Assembly (NCBI RefSeq): GCF_001427985.1
Contig: NZ_LMSA01000006.1
Span: 62,001-126,000 of the forward strand
Reading direction: 5' to 3'
Source: Knoellia sp. Soil729
GTDB lineage: Bacteria > Actinomycetota > Actinomycetes > Actinomycetales > Dermatophilaceae
Length of the DNA stretch: 64,000 nt
Positions 16,555 through 26,623 of the stretch are shown here, in pieces. The notes under the pieces were generated by a model, which saw only the letters and a list, made by a program, of their open reading frames with translations, made no database searches and was not told where the DNA came from. The number at the start of each line of letters is the position of its first letter. Position 1 is the stretch's first letter. The position numbers and the translations under genes were made by a program.

Positions 16555-17478
16555 ATGAGGACCTCCCAGCGCACCGAACTCCGCTCCCACACCGACATCG
16601 CGATTCTCGGCGGGGGCCCGGCGGGGCTCCAGGCCGCCCTCACCGCTGGGCGGGTCGGTCGACAGGCCACGCTCTTCGACGACGGCACCTACCGCAACGC
16701 CACCGTGAGCCACATGCACAACGTCGTGACGCACGACGGCACACCACCCGCTCAGTTCCGGGCGGCCGCACGAGCCGAGCTCACGGCATACGACACCGTC
16801 TGCGTTCGCGAGGAGCGCGTCGAGACGATCGAGCGTGACGGTGAGGACTTCCGGCTCACCCTGGCCAGTGGTGACGTCCTTTCGGCGTATGCCGTCGTGC
16901 TCGCCACCGGTGTCCGCGACGAGCTGCCGCCCATCCCCGGGCTGCAGGACGTCTGGGGCGACCTCGCCGCGCAGTGCCCGTTCTGCCACGCGTTCGAGTT
17001 CAAGGGCACGCGGATCGGGATCATCGGCGCTAGCGCCGCAGGGCACTACACGGCGTTGATGGGGCCGATCGCGGGCGGGTTCGTCGTCTTCGCAGAGGGC
17101 CAGGAGCTGGGCGAGGGAGTCAGCGTCGACGCGCCGGTACTCACCGCCCGCATGACCTCCGTCGAGCGCACCGGCGACGGGCTGCGCGTCAGCCTCGACG
17201 ACGGCACGACGCAGGACGTCGCGGTGCTGTTCGTCGTGCCGACGCTGCACCAGTCCGCACCCTTTGCCGAGCAGCTGGGTCTCGAGCTCAACCCGTCGGG
17301 GTGCGTGCGGATCGACGAGTTCGCTCGCACGAGCGTGCCCGGGGTGACGGCGGGCGGTGACCTCGCGCACCTGGCAGCCTTCCCGATGCCCATGGCGACG
17401 GTCCTCATGGCCGCCGGCGGCGGCCAGCTGGCCGGCCACTCCGCGATCGCCCGGTTGCTTGCCCGCGGCCTGCGCTGA
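16555..17478 (+). CDS. Thioredoxin-reductase-like FAD/NAD(P) oxidoreductase with a CPFC active site
   Basis: The 307-residue protein has FAD-binding ILGGGPAGLQAA near residue 17, a redox pair CPFC followed by His (CPFCHAF near 142), an NAD(P)-binding GIIGASAAG motif near 157, and a C-terminal FAD contact (VTAGGDLAHL near 265). Thioredoxin reductases have CAxC; the CPxCH form is known from the related family that includes GliT- and HlmI-type dithiol oxidases and uncharacterised bacterial enzymes. It probably oxidises or reduces a small dithiol. The MerR-type palindrome in its promoter links it to the regulator at 14576-15001. Confidence 0.8.
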   Translation: MRTSQRTELRSHTDIAILGGGPAGLQAALTAGRVGRQATLFDDGTYRNATVSHMHNVVTHDGTPPAQFRAAARAELTAYDTVCVREERVETIERDGEDFRLTLASGDVLSAYAVVLATGVRDELPPIPGLQDVWGDLAAQCPFCHAFEFKGTRIGIIGASAAGHYTALMGPIAGGFVVFAEGQELGEGVSVDAPVLTARMTSVERTGDGLRVSLDDGTTQDVAVLFVVPTLHQSAPFAEQLGLELNPSGCVRIDEFARTSVPGVTAGGDLAHLAAFPMPMATVLMAAGGGQLAGHSAIARLLARGLR

Positions 17479-17607
17479 CCGGCAGCTCGAGCAGGGCGCG
17501 CCGGGCCTCGTCGCTGGCCCGGCCTTCCCGGCCGATCGTTCGCACCGCCGGGGGAGCATGGTGGTGCGGGTACCGATTCCCTGCCCCACCTCGAGGAGAC
17601 GCCGTCC

Positions 17608-18627
17608 ATGCCTGCAGCACTTCCCACGTCCAGCCGTGAGTGGCACCTCGTCGCCCGCCCCCAGGGCTGGCCCACACCGGACGACTTCGCTCTGCGGAAG
17701 GCGGCGGTGACGGCTCCGGAGCAGGGCCGGGTGCTCGTGCGCAACGTGCACTTCTCGGTCGACCCCTACATGCGCGGCCGGATGAACGACGTGAAGTCCT
17801 ACAGCCCCCCGTTCCGCCTCGATCATCCGATGGAGGGCGGGGCCGTGGGGGAGGTCATTGCGTCCGCCGCCGACGGCATCGAGGTCGGTGACCATGTCCT
17901 GCACAACCTCGGCTGGCGCGAGTACGCCGACCTCGACGCCTCCGCCGTGGTGCCCGTCGACCCCTCTCTCGCCCCTCTCTCGGCCTACCTCGGGGTGCTC
18001 GGGATGACGGGCCTCACGGCCTACGCAGGCCTGCTCGAGGTGGCGTCGTTGGCGCCCGGTGACGTCGTCTTCGTCTCCGGAGCAGCGGGCGCGGTCGGCA
18101 GCCAGGTGGGCCAGATCGCGAGACTGAAGGGCGCCTCGCGGGTCATCGGCTCGGCGGGGTCCGACGAGAAGGTCCGCCTGCTCGTCGAGGAGTACGGGTT
18201 CGACGCGGCGTTCAACTACAAGGACGCGCCGGTCGCGGGGCAGCTGCGCCAGGCCGCGCCCGACGGCATCGACGTCTACTTCGACAACGTGGGCGGCGAG
18301 CACCTCGAGGCCGCGATCTCGTCGCTCAGGGTGCACGGCCGCGTCGCGGTCTGCGGGATGATCGCGCAGTACAACGCGACCGAGCCCACCCCGGCCCCGC
18401 GCAACCTCGCCCTCGTCATCGGCAAGCGCCTGCGCCTGCAGGGGATGCTCGTCGGGGACCACGCCTCCCTTCAGCCGCAGTTTCTCGAGGAGGTCGCTGA
18501 CTGGCTGGCCTCGGGCGAGCTCCAGTACTCGGAGACAGCGGTCGAGGGCATCGAGAACGGCGTGGAGGCGTTCCTGGGGCTCCTGCGCGGGGAGAACACC
18601 GGGAAGATGATCGTCTCGCTGGGCTGA
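17608..18627 (+). CDS. NADPH-dependent medium-chain reductase (CurA/PTGR type)
   Basis: The 339-residue protein belongs to the zinc-free medium-chain dehydrogenase/reductase group of CurA and leukotriene B4 12-hydroxydehydrogenase. The DPYMRGRM segment near residue 51, the nucleotide-binding SGAAGAVGSQVGQ near 155, RVIGSAGSDEK near 176 and DVYFDNVGGE near 222 are all characteristic. It should reduce the C=C bond of enones with NADPH and may detoxify reactive carbonyls. A GAGGAG ribosome site sits 9 bases before the ATG. The gene appears single, with 129 bases before it. Confidence 0.88.
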   Translation: MPAALPTSSREWHLVARPQGWPTPDDFALRKAAVTAPEQGRVLVRNVHFSVDPYMRGRMNDVKSYSPPFRLDHPMEGGAVGEVIASAADGIEVGDHVLHNLGWREYADLDASAVVPVDPSLAPLSAYLGVLGMTGLTAYAGLLEVASLAPGDVVFVSGAAGAVGSQVGQIARLKGASRVIGSAGSDEKVRLLVEEYGFDAAFNYKDAPVAGQLRQAAPDGIDVYFDNVGGEHLEAAISSLRVHGRVAVCGMIAQYNATEPTPAPRNLALVIGKRLRLQGMLVGDHASLQPQFLEEVADWLASGELQYSETAVEGIENGVEAFLGLLRGENTGKMIVSLG

Positions 18628-18699
18628 CACCCGGCGACACCGGTCACGTTCGACTGCGACCTCGGCCAGCGCCCGGCTCCTGCATCGCCGCAGAGGTCG

Positions 18700-18705
18700 C
18701 ACACT
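18700..18705 (+). promoter_or_regulatory. Possible -10 box for a leaderless start
   Basis: CACACT ends 6 bases before the ATG at 18712, mirroring the arrangement before dinB. The match to TANNNT is partial. Confidence 0.3.
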
Positions 18706-18711
18706 GGGGCC

Positions 18712-19434
18712 ATGCCCACCAGCGCGTCGTACGAGTGTGGCGAGGTCAGCCTGCACGTCCGCACGTGGTCGTGTGCTGCCCCCACGCACCCACCGGTCGT
18801 CCTGCTGCCCGGCACCGGGCTCACCGCGACCGACTGGGAGCCGGTCGCGGCGAACCTCGCCCACGCCCGGCGCGTCCACGCCGTGGACCTGCGCGGTCAT
18901 GGCGCAAGCAGCTGGCCGGGCACCTACTCGATCGAGCTCATGGCGGGTGACGTCGCCCGGCTGCTCCCGCGCCTTGGTGCGCGCCTCGACCTTGTCGGCC
19001 ACTCCCTCGGGGGCCTGGTCGCCTGCCTCGTCGGGGTGTCGTCGCCTGGTGTCCGGCGGCTCGTGCTGGAGGACGTGGGTCTCCTGCGCCCTCGGACGCC
19101 GGCGCCGCTGGAGCGGCCGCCGGGCACCCTGCCGTTCGACTGGGCGGTGGTGGAGCAGGTCCGTCCCGAGGTCGACAGCCCGTCGCGGCGGTGGCGCGAG
19201 GTCCTGCGCTCGCTGCCGGTTCCCGTCCTGGCGGTGAGCGGCGGCAGCACGAGCTTCGTGCCGGTGGAGTGGGTCGAGGACCTCGTCGCCGTCGTCCCCG
19301 ATGCCGCAATGGTGACGGTCGATGCGGGCCACGAGATCCATGCCGGCCGGCCGGCGGAGTTCCTCGAGGCGGTGCTGCCCTTCCTGTCACGGGAGGAACC
19401 GACGCCGTCGGCGCCGCAGGTGGCGACGACCTGA
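18712..19434 (+). CDS. Alpha/beta hydrolase
   Basis: The 240-residue hydrolase shows a PGTG oxyanion segment near residue 31, DLRGHGAS near 61, the nucleophile elbow GHSLGG near 95 and the late histidine in DAGHEIH near 205. It has no signal peptide and a compact lid of only about 60 residues. The substrate is unknown; carboxylesterase, thioesterase or lactonase are all possible. The stop lies 4 bases from the stop of the convergent epoxide-hydrolase-like gene. Confidence 0.78.
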   Translation: MPTSASYECGEVSLHVRTWSCAAPTHPPVVLLPGTGLTATDWEPVAANLAHARRVHAVDLRGHGASSWPGTYSIELMAGDVARLLPRLGARLDLVGHSLGGLVACLVGVSSPGVRRLVLEDVGLLRPRTPAPLERPPGTLPFDWAVVEQVRPEVDSPSRRWREVLRSLPVPVLAVSGGSTSFVPVEWVEDLVAVVPDAAMVTVDAGHEIHAGRPAEFLEAVLPFLSREEPTPSAPQVATT

Positions 19435-19438
19435 GCCG

Positions 19439-20332
19439 TCAGTCGCCGGGGGCGCCCAGGAAGCTGAGGATCTCGGCCGTGACGAGGTCGGGCTGCTCGA
19501 GGTGGAGCCAGTGCCCCGCGTCCTCGATGACGACCAGGCGTCCGTCGTCGCACCGGGTGAGGCTCTGGCGGGCGACGTGCTGCTCGAGGAAGTCGTCGTG
19601 CTCGCCCCAGAGGACGAGGGTGGGGTGCGCGTGCCGGGACGGCGACGACCCCGGCCGCCGAAGGCGCACGGCCCGGTAGTAGTTGAGCATCGCGGTGAGG
19701 GAGCCGGGCTGCGACCAAGCCGCGGCATAGCGGTCCAGGGCTCCGGGCTCGAAGGTCCCTGCGCGTGCGGACCGCTGCATCGACGCCCGCAGCGCGGCGA
19801 ACCCGAACGCCCTCAGGGCGGTCTCGGGCAGCCACGGCAGCTGGAAGAAGCCGGCATAGGCGCTGCGCAGCCCCTGCGTGGGGTGCCGCAGGATCTGCCG
19901 GAGCAGTGTGTCGGGGTGGGGCCCGGCGAGGACCACGAGCCGGTGGAGCCGCTCGGGATGGCGCGCGGCGAACTCCCAGGCGAGAACCCCGCCCCAGTCG
20001 TGGCCGACGAGGTCGATGCGCTCGGCGCCCAGCTCGTCGGCGAGCCCGAGCACGTCCCGCGCGAGGACGTCGAGCCGGTAGGCGTCCAGCTGCTGGGGAG
20101 CCGAGCTGGTGGCATAGCCGCGCAGGTCGGGCACGACGACGTGGTGACCGGCCTCGGCCAGGGGTGTGATCTGGTGGCGCCAGGCCCACCAGAACTCCGG
20201 AAAGCCGTGCAGCAGGACCAGCAGCGGTGCGCCCTCGGCTCCGGCCTCGACCACGTGCAGGTCGACCCCGTTGACGCTTCGGACGCTCTCGCGCCAGCCC
20301 GGCTCCAACAGCGGCGTGTCCGACGACGGCAT
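19439..20332 (-). CDS. Epoxide hydrolase-type alpha/beta hydrolase
   Basis: The 297-residue protein has the epoxide hydrolase signatures HGFPEFWWAWRHQ near residue 43, DLRGYATS near 70, and GHDWGG near 106, in which Asp replaces the usual serine nucleophile. The histidine is in DAGHWLHLEQP near 271. Haloalkane dehalogenases share the Asp nucleophile, but the HGFPE oxyanion motif favours an epoxide hydrolase or fluoroacetate dehalogenase-like enzyme. ATG 20332 is chosen over the upstream ATG because of the GGGAAGG sequence before it and the natural length. Confidence 0.84.
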   Translation of the reverse strand: MPSSDTPLLEPGWRESVRSVNGVDLHVVEAGAEGAPLLVLLHGFPEFWWAWRHQITPLAEAGHHVVVPDLRGYATSSAPQQLDAYRLDVLARDVLGLADELGAERIDLVGHDWGGVLAWEFAARHPERLHRLVVLAGPHPDTLLRQILRHPTQGLRSAYAGFFQLPWLPETALRAFGFAALRASMQRSARAGTFEPGALDRYAAAWSQPGSLTAMLNYYRAVRLRRPGSSPSRHAHPTLVLWGEHDDFLEQHVARQSLTRCDDGRLVVIEDAGHWLHLEQPDLVTAEILSFLGAPGD

Positions 20333-20387
20333 GGTGGTGGTCCTTCCCTGGTGGCCGACGGGTCTCACGCTCTCACGGCAATCGAGC

Positions 20388-20585
20388 TCAGCTGGCGTTC
20401 AGGCGCTGCCGCTCGGCCCGCAGGGCGTTGACCTGAGCCCAGTAGGCGGCCCGGTCGGGCTCAGCCGGGCCCACGCCGACGCTCGCGTCCAGACCCACCT
20501 CCCCGTCGCTGCCCCAAACCGAGCCCCGCGGGATCGAGGCGGTTCGGACCACTCGAAGGCGCCTTGTGCGGTGCTGCTCTTCCAT
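20388..20585 (-). CDS. Small Arg-rich hypothetical protein (65 residues)
   Basis: I do not recognise a family. The N-terminus is basic (EEQHRTRRLRVVRTASIPRG), the middle Gly/Val/Asp-rich, and the C-terminus a helix rich in Ala, Arg and Asn (AYWAQVNALRAERQRL). It has no membrane segment. Support comes from TACCGT ending 7 bases before the ATG, the same leaderless promoter geometry seen at well-supported genes nearby. It lies between two longer genes on opposite strands. Confidence 0.5.
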   Translation of the reverse strand: MEEQHRTRRLRVVRTASIPRGSVWGSDGEVGLDASVGVGPAEPDRAAYWAQVNALRAERQRLNAS

Positions 20586-20592
20586 GCCGGAA

Positions 20593-20598
20593 ACGGTA
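20593..20598 (-). promoter_or_regulatory. -10 box for the small gene at 20388-20585
   Basis: On the minus strand TACCGT ends 7 bases before ATG 20585, with no ribosome site, so a leaderless transcript is likely. Confidence 0.45.
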
Positions 20599-20755
20599 TG
20601 ACGCGGCACTGACACCCAAGGCTGGGGGATCGCGACACCGAGCGCTGGGAAATTCGTCGACCAAGGATCCAATCCGTCGGTCCCGCCGCGCCGAACAAGG
20701 AAGGTCCGATGCACGCGACGGGCCCAGCCGGGCCCACCAACAAGGGAGTTCCCGC

Positions 20756-21526
20756 ATGCGCACCACCATCAAGCTCGGCACCGCCACCCTCGGGTCGGCG
20801 CTTCTGCTCACGCTCGGCGCCGGCATGGCGCAGGCAGCCACCTCGGCCGACGGCAACACCATGGCCAAGCTGCGACCCGTGGCCCTCAACGGGGTCGACG
20901 CCAGCGGCACCGCGATGGTCACCGTCACCGGCAACCGGATCGACGTGACCATGGCTGCCTCCGGACTGCTCGCCGACAGCCCGCACGCTGCCCACATCCA
21001 CTTCGGGGCCGAGGCGCGCAACGAGTGCCCCACCGCCTCCGACGACAAGGATGGCAATGGCACGTTGAACACGACCGAGGGTGGACCGGCATACGGGCCC
21101 ATCGTCGTGTCACTCACCAAGAGCGGGGACACCTCTCCCAAGAGCGCACTCGCCATCGACCGCTTCGACACCGCTCCGGGCGGCAAGATCAGCTATGAGC
21201 GGGGCAGCATCAACGTCTCCTCCGACGTCGCCGCTGCGATCTCCGCAGGCAAGAGCGCGGTCGTCGTGCACGGCGTGGACCACAACGACAACGGCAAGTA
21301 CGACGGGGAGACCAAGAGCGAACTCGACCCGAAGCTGCCGACCGAGGCGACCGACCCGGCGATCTGTGGCGTGCTCGCCTCGGCCCCCTCCGGTGGCGTG
21401 CAGACCGGTGGCGGTGGCACGGCCGACAACAACCAGGCCCTCGGGCTCGCCCTCGGTGGCGGCCTCCTCCTCGCCGCCATGGGCACCGGTGCGTTCGCCA
21501 CCCGCAAGGTGACCAACCGCATCTGA
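20756..21526 (+). CDS. Secreted CHRD-domain surface protein, probable sortase substrate
   Basis: The 256-residue protein has a clear signal peptide ending near AQAA (residue 27), a CHRD-like beta domain (AAHIHFG near 80), and two calcium-loop-like segments, DDKDGNGTLN near 95 and DHNDNGKYDGE near 177. The C-terminus has VQTGGGG near 219, a hydrophobic helix and a short basic tail (TRKVTNR), the layout of a cell-wall sorting signal with a non-LPXTG motif. The gene for a class F sortase starts in its stop codon. AAGGGAG is 9 bases before the ATG. Confidence 0.8.
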   Translation: MRTTIKLGTATLGSALLLTLGAGMAQAATSADGNTMAKLRPVALNGVDASGTAMVTVTGNRIDVTMAASGLLADSPHAAHIHFGAEARNECPTASDDKDGNGTLNTTEGGPAYGPIVVSLTKSGDTSPKSALAIDRFDTAPGGKISYERGSINVSSDVAAAISAGKSAVVVHGVDHNDNGKYDGETKSELDPKLPTEATDPAICGVLASAPSGGVQTGGGGTADNNQALGLALGGGLLLAAMGTGAFATRKVTNRI

Positions 21527-22233
21527 TGTCCCTCTCCACGAAGTTCGGTGACCGCCGCGGTGCTCTTGCCGCGGTGGTCACCGTGGTGCTTCTCGTGCTC
21601 GGCGGCGGGATTCTCGCGAGGGCCGCCACTGCCCCCGGCCCGCCCCCGCAGCCCGACAGCAGCCAGGCGTCCGCCGCGGCGCCCACCCCAGCCACCTCGG
21701 ACCCTGCCCCCGCCGAGTCGACCGCGCCCACGGCGGCTCCGGAGGCCGTGGTGCCGGCGTCGGACTTCGGCACCCTCATGGCACCCAGTGCACCGGTGGC
21801 ACTGCGCATTCCCTCCATCAAGGTCAGCACCAAGGGCCTCGTCGACCTCAACCTGGACGACAAGGGCGAGCTCGAGGCACCTCGCGACGCCCAGCGGGCC
21901 GGTTGGTACGTCGGCGGTCCGACCCCCGGTGAGTTCGGCCCGGCGGTCATCGCCGCCCATGTGGACAGCAGCCGCATCCCCGCGGTCTTCTACAACCTCG
22001 GCAGGCTCAAGAAGGGCGCCAAGGCGATCGTCGACCGCAAGGACGGCACCACCGCCACGTTCGTCGTGGACCGCGTCGCCCGCTACCCCAAGGCGAAGTT
22101 CCCGACGGCGGAGGTCTACGGCGACACGGCCGGCCGCGCCGAGCTCAGGCTCATCACCTGTGGCGGGGAGATCGACCCCCGGACCGGTCACTACGCGGAC
22201 AACGTCGTGGCCTACGCCCATCTGGTGGGCTGA
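21526..22233 (+). CDS. Class F sortase
   Basis: The 235-residue protein has one N-terminal membrane helix, a Pro/Ala/Ser linker to about residue 80, and a sortase beta-barrel. The catalytic histidine is in IAAHVDS near 145 and the cysteine in RLITCGG near 208, with a downstream arginine (DPRTGHY) near 216. The start overlaps the stop of the CHRD gene (TGATG), so the sortase and its likely substrate are coupled. A strong hairpin follows the gene and probably ends the operon. Confidence 0.87.
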   Translation: MSLSTKFGDRRGALAAVVTVVLLVLGGGILARAATAPGPPPQPDSSQASAAAPTPATSDPAPAESTAPTAAPEAVVPASDFGTLMAPSAPVALRIPSIKVSTKGLVDLNLDDKGELEAPRDAQRAGWYVGGPTPGEFGPAVIAAHVDSSRIPAVFYNLGRLKKGAKAIVDRKDGTTATFVVDRVARYPKAKFPTAEVYGDTAGRAELRLITCGGEIDPRTGHYADNVVAYAHLVG

Positions 22234-22272
22234 GTCCCGGGCCCCTTGGTTGACGGCCTGACAGCCCGACGT

Positions 22273-22307
22273 GACGTGCGGATGCCCCATCAGGGCATCC
22301 GCACGTC
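22273..22307 (+). terminator. Hairpin terminator after the sortase gene
   Basis: Perfect 15-base arms, gacgtgcggatgccc and its complement, enclose a 5-base loop (catca). The tail is T-poor (gttgcc), as is common in GC-rich actinobacteria. It separates the sortase operon from the dnaK promoter. Confidence 0.75.
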
Positions 22308-22386
22308 GTTGCCGTCCCCCGCCAGGTGCCCGCAGCGGAGAGGGGGCCTTTCGTGCGTCCCGGGGAACAACGAGGCCCGGTCAAGA

Positions 22387-22407
22387 GTTGAGTCAGGTGA
22401 ACGCAAG
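22387..22407. promoter_or_regulatory. HAIR box (HspR operator), distal copy upstream of dnaK
   Basis: GTTGAGT-N7-ACGCAAG matches the HspR consensus CTTGAGT-N7-ACTCAAG with two mismatches. It lies 63 bases before the better box at 22450, centre to centre, about six helical turns. Confidence 0.65.
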
Positions 22408-22449
22408 TTTGAGCGCCACCGATTTGCCACACGGCACACCGCGTTCTAA

Positions 22450-22470
22450 CTTGAGTGAAGGCAACTCAAC
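22450..22470. promoter_or_regulatory. HAIR box (HspR operator), proximal copy upstream of dnaK
   Basis: CTTGAGT-N7-ACTCAAC matches the HspR consensus in all but the last base. It directly follows a -10-like TCTAAC (22445-22450), so bound HspR would cover the dnaK start of transcription. The ribosome site is AAGGAG at about 22488. Confidence 0.9.
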
Positions 22471-22501
22471 TCCGCACCACCGAACACAAGGAGACACCCA
22501 C

Positions 22502-24396
<1,895 letters not shown>

Positions 24397-24400
<4 letters not shown>

Positions 24401-25038
24401 CGGACTCACGTATGCCGGACGAGGGCGAGATCTTCGACGGCGAGATCGTGGACGGCGAGGTCGCGGACGAGGGTTCGGACGCGATCAACACCGAGTCCGC
24501 CAACGACGGTGAGGAGGTGGCTCCGGCAGCAGCCGGGGCCGCCACCCCCGTGACGGACGAGACGCCGGTCTACGGTGACAGCGGCGAGCACCCGGACACG
24601 GCGCTCGCGGCCTCGCGGCTCGACGACCTCCAGCGGCTCAATGCCGAGTACGTCAACTACAAGCGTCGGGTCGACCGTGACCGGGCTGCCGTCCAGGAGC
24701 GGGCGGTGCGCGACGTCCTCGAGACCCTCCTGCCGGTGCTCGACGACATCCACCTCGCCCGCGAGCACGGTGACCTCACCGACGGCCCGTTCGCGGCCAT
24801 CGCCGACAAGCTCGAGGGCAGCCTCGGCAAGTTCGGCCTGAGCCGCTTCGGTGCCGTGGGTGAGGCCTTCGACCCGATGCACCACGAGGCCCTCATGCAC
24901 GCCGCGTGGGACCCCACCAACACCGAGCTGCCGAGCGATGCGACGACCACCACGGTCATCCAGGTGCTCCAGCCCGGCTACCGCGCCGGCGAGCAGGTCC
25001 TGCGCCCGGCCCGTGTGTCGGTCGCCGACCCTGAATGA
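24397..25038 (+). CDS. grpE: Nucleotide exchange factor GrpE
   Basis: The 213-residue protein releases ADP from DnaK. It has an acidic disordered N-terminus, a long coiled-coil region (about residues 70-120, with [19 protein letters not shown]) and the beta-wing segment FDPMHHEAL near 159. The GTG start overlaps the dnaK stop (GTGA), which gives tight coupling and fixes the start. It sits between dnaK and dnaJ in the HspR-controlled operon. Confidence 0.96.
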
Positions 25039-25060
25039 CGATGCCTGAGAGGAGGCGCTG

Positions 25061-26107
25061 ATGGCCAGCCAGGACTGGTTCGAGAAGGACTTCTACGCGA
25101 TCCTCGGCGTCTCCAAGGACGCCGACGCCGCGGCGATCAAGAAGGCCTACCGCAAGCTGGCCCGCACGCATCACCCGGACAAGAACCCGGGTGATGCGGC
25201 GGCCGAGCAGAAGTTCAAGGACATCGGTGAGGCCAACGCGGTGCTGTCGGACCCCAAGCAGCGCGAGGAGTACGACGCCGTGCGGCAGATGTCGCAGGGC
25301 GGAGCACGCTTCACCGCCGGCGGTGCCGGAGGCAACGGTGGCTTCGACGACATCTTCAGCGCCTTCGGCGGTGGGGGTGGCGGCTCACGAGTGCGCTTCG
25401 ACACCGGCGGTGGGTCGTCCTACGGCGGCTACCCGGGCGGCGGCGACGCAGACATCAACGACCTGCTGTCCCAGATGTTCGGTGGGGCAGCCGGGGGTGC
25501 CGCCGGGCGCGGCGGACAGGCGGGCTATGCCGGCTACGGCGCCCCCCGTGGTCCGCGCAAGGGAGCCGACGTCCAGGCGTCGACGACGCTGCCGTTCCGC
25601 GATGCCGTCGAGGGCTCGACGGTGTCGCTGCGCACCGCCGAGGGGCGCACGATCAACGCCCGCATCCCCGCCGGGGTCAAGGACGGCCAGAAGATCCGGC
25701 TGCGTGGCAAGGGACAGCCCGGAGAACCGGGCGCCGCTGCCGGCGACCTGCTGCTCGCCGTCTCGGTCGAGAAGCACCCGGTCTTCGGACGTGAGGGCGA
25801 CAACCTCACGCTCGACCTGCCGGTGACGTTCGCCGAGGCCACGCTCGGGGCCACCGTCGCGGTCCCCACCCTCGATGGGACGAGCGTCAAGGTGCGCATC
25901 GCCCCCGGCACGCCGTCCGGCCGCGTCCTGCGCGTCAAGGGGCGTGGAGTCAAGGGCAAGAGCTCGACCGGTGACCTGCTCGTCAAGGTGCAGGTCATCG
26001 TGCCCGACACGCTGTCGGACAAGGCTCGTGAGGCCGTCGAGGTGCTGCGCCGTGAGGCCGACGGTGTCGACCCACGCGCCGAGCTCACCGAAAGGGCCAG
26101 GGCCTGA
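25061..26107 (+). CDS. dnaJ: DnaJ-type co-chaperone without a zinc-finger domain
   Basis: The 348-residue protein has an N-terminal J domain (HPD near residue 37), a Gly-rich region (about 75-150) and two C-terminal substrate-binding barrels (DVQASTTLPFRDAVEG near 168, HPVFGREGDNL near 238). The four CxxCxGxG repeats of class A DnaJ are absent, and I see no cysteine, so it is a class B, CbpA-like J protein in the place where a class A protein is usual. It should stimulate DnaK ATPase. ATG 25061 lies 22 bases after the grpE stop, with GAGGAGGC before it. Confidence 0.94.
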   Translation: MASQDWFEKDFYAILGVSKDADAAAIKKAYRKLARTHHPDKNPGDAAAEQKFKDIGEANAVLSDPKQREEYDAVRQMSQGGARFTAGGAGGNGGFDDIFSAFGGGGGGSRVRFDTGGGSSYGGYPGGGDADINDLLSQMFGGAAGGAAGRGGQAGYAGYGAPRGPRKGADVQASTTLPFRDAVEGSTVSLRTAEGRTINARIPAGVKDGQKIRLRGKGQPGEPGAAAGDLLLAVSVEKHPVFGREGDNLTLDLPVTFAEATLGATVAVPTLDGTSVKVRIAPGTPSGRVLRVKGRGVKGKSSTGDLLVKVQVIVPDTLSDKAREAVEVLRREADGVDPRAELTERARA

Positions 26108-26109
26108 CC

Positions 26110-26568
26110 ATGTCCACGCGCCAGCGCCTGCCGCGACCGGATGACGAGGCGCCCCTCTTCGTCATCTCGGTCGCGGCCGAGCTCGCGGGCATGCACGCCC
26201 AGACACTGCGCCAGTACGACCGGCTCGGGCTCGTCACCCCCTCGCGCACCAGGGGCGGTGGTCGCCGCTACTCCGCGCACGACGTCGAGCTGCTGCGTGA
26301 GGTGCAGCGACTGTCCCAGGACGAGGGAGTCAGCCTCGCCGGGATCGCCCGCATCCTCGAGCTCGAGAACCAGGTGAGCCTGCTCGAGGCCCGCTTGGCC
26401 GAGGCGAGCCACGAGGTCAACCGGCTGCGCATCGCTACTGCCGGGGGTTCTCGGGTCTTCTCCGTCGGCCCGGGCGGCGAGATCCGCGCGAGCCGTCTGG
26501 GCGAGCGCCCGCGACGTCGGCCCGGTGGGGGCTCGGCGTCCCAGGCCCTCGTCCTCTGGCGCCCCTGA
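26110..26568 (+). CDS. hspR: Heat-shock repressor HspR
   Basis: The 152-residue MerR-family protein represses chaperone operons by binding HAIR boxes with DnaK as co-repressor. It has the winged-helix segment ISVAAELAGMHAQTLRQYDR near residue 19, the wing GGGRRYSAHDVELL near 50, a coiled coil (about 85-105) and an Arg-rich tail. It is the last gene of the operon it should control, starting 2 bases after the dnaJ stop. HAIR boxes at dnaK and clpB in this window fit its role. Confidence 0.95.
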   Translation: MSTRQRLPRPDDEAPLFVISVAAELAGMHAQTLRQYDRLGLVTPSRTRGGGRRYSAHDVELLREVQRLSQDEGVSLAGIARILELENQVSLLEARLAEASHEVNRLRIATAGGSRVFSVGPGGEIRASRLGERPRRRPGGGSASQALVLWRP

Positions 26569-26611
26569 CCGGACCCGGCTGGGGACGAGGTCAAGACGTG
26601 GGCGGACGGCA

Positions 26612-26617
26612 TACTCT
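26612..26617 (+). promoter_or_regulatory. -10 box for a leaderless start
   Basis: TACTCT ends 6 bases before the ATG at 26624 and is part of a GGCATACT sequence. No ribosome site is present. Confidence 0.5.
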
Positions 26618-26623
26618 CGGGTC

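Noticed and set aside
16174-19341. A 1055-codon open frame on the minus strand
   Set aside because: Only its last 93 codons are a gene. The rest runs opposite three well-supported plus-strand genes and is rich in Arg, Gly and His, a typical shadow of GC-rich third positions.
20648-20678. ECF-type promoter (GGAAA ... CGTC) before the CHRD gene
   Set aside because: The spacing is about 22 bases, too long for ECF sigma promoters, which need about 16-17.
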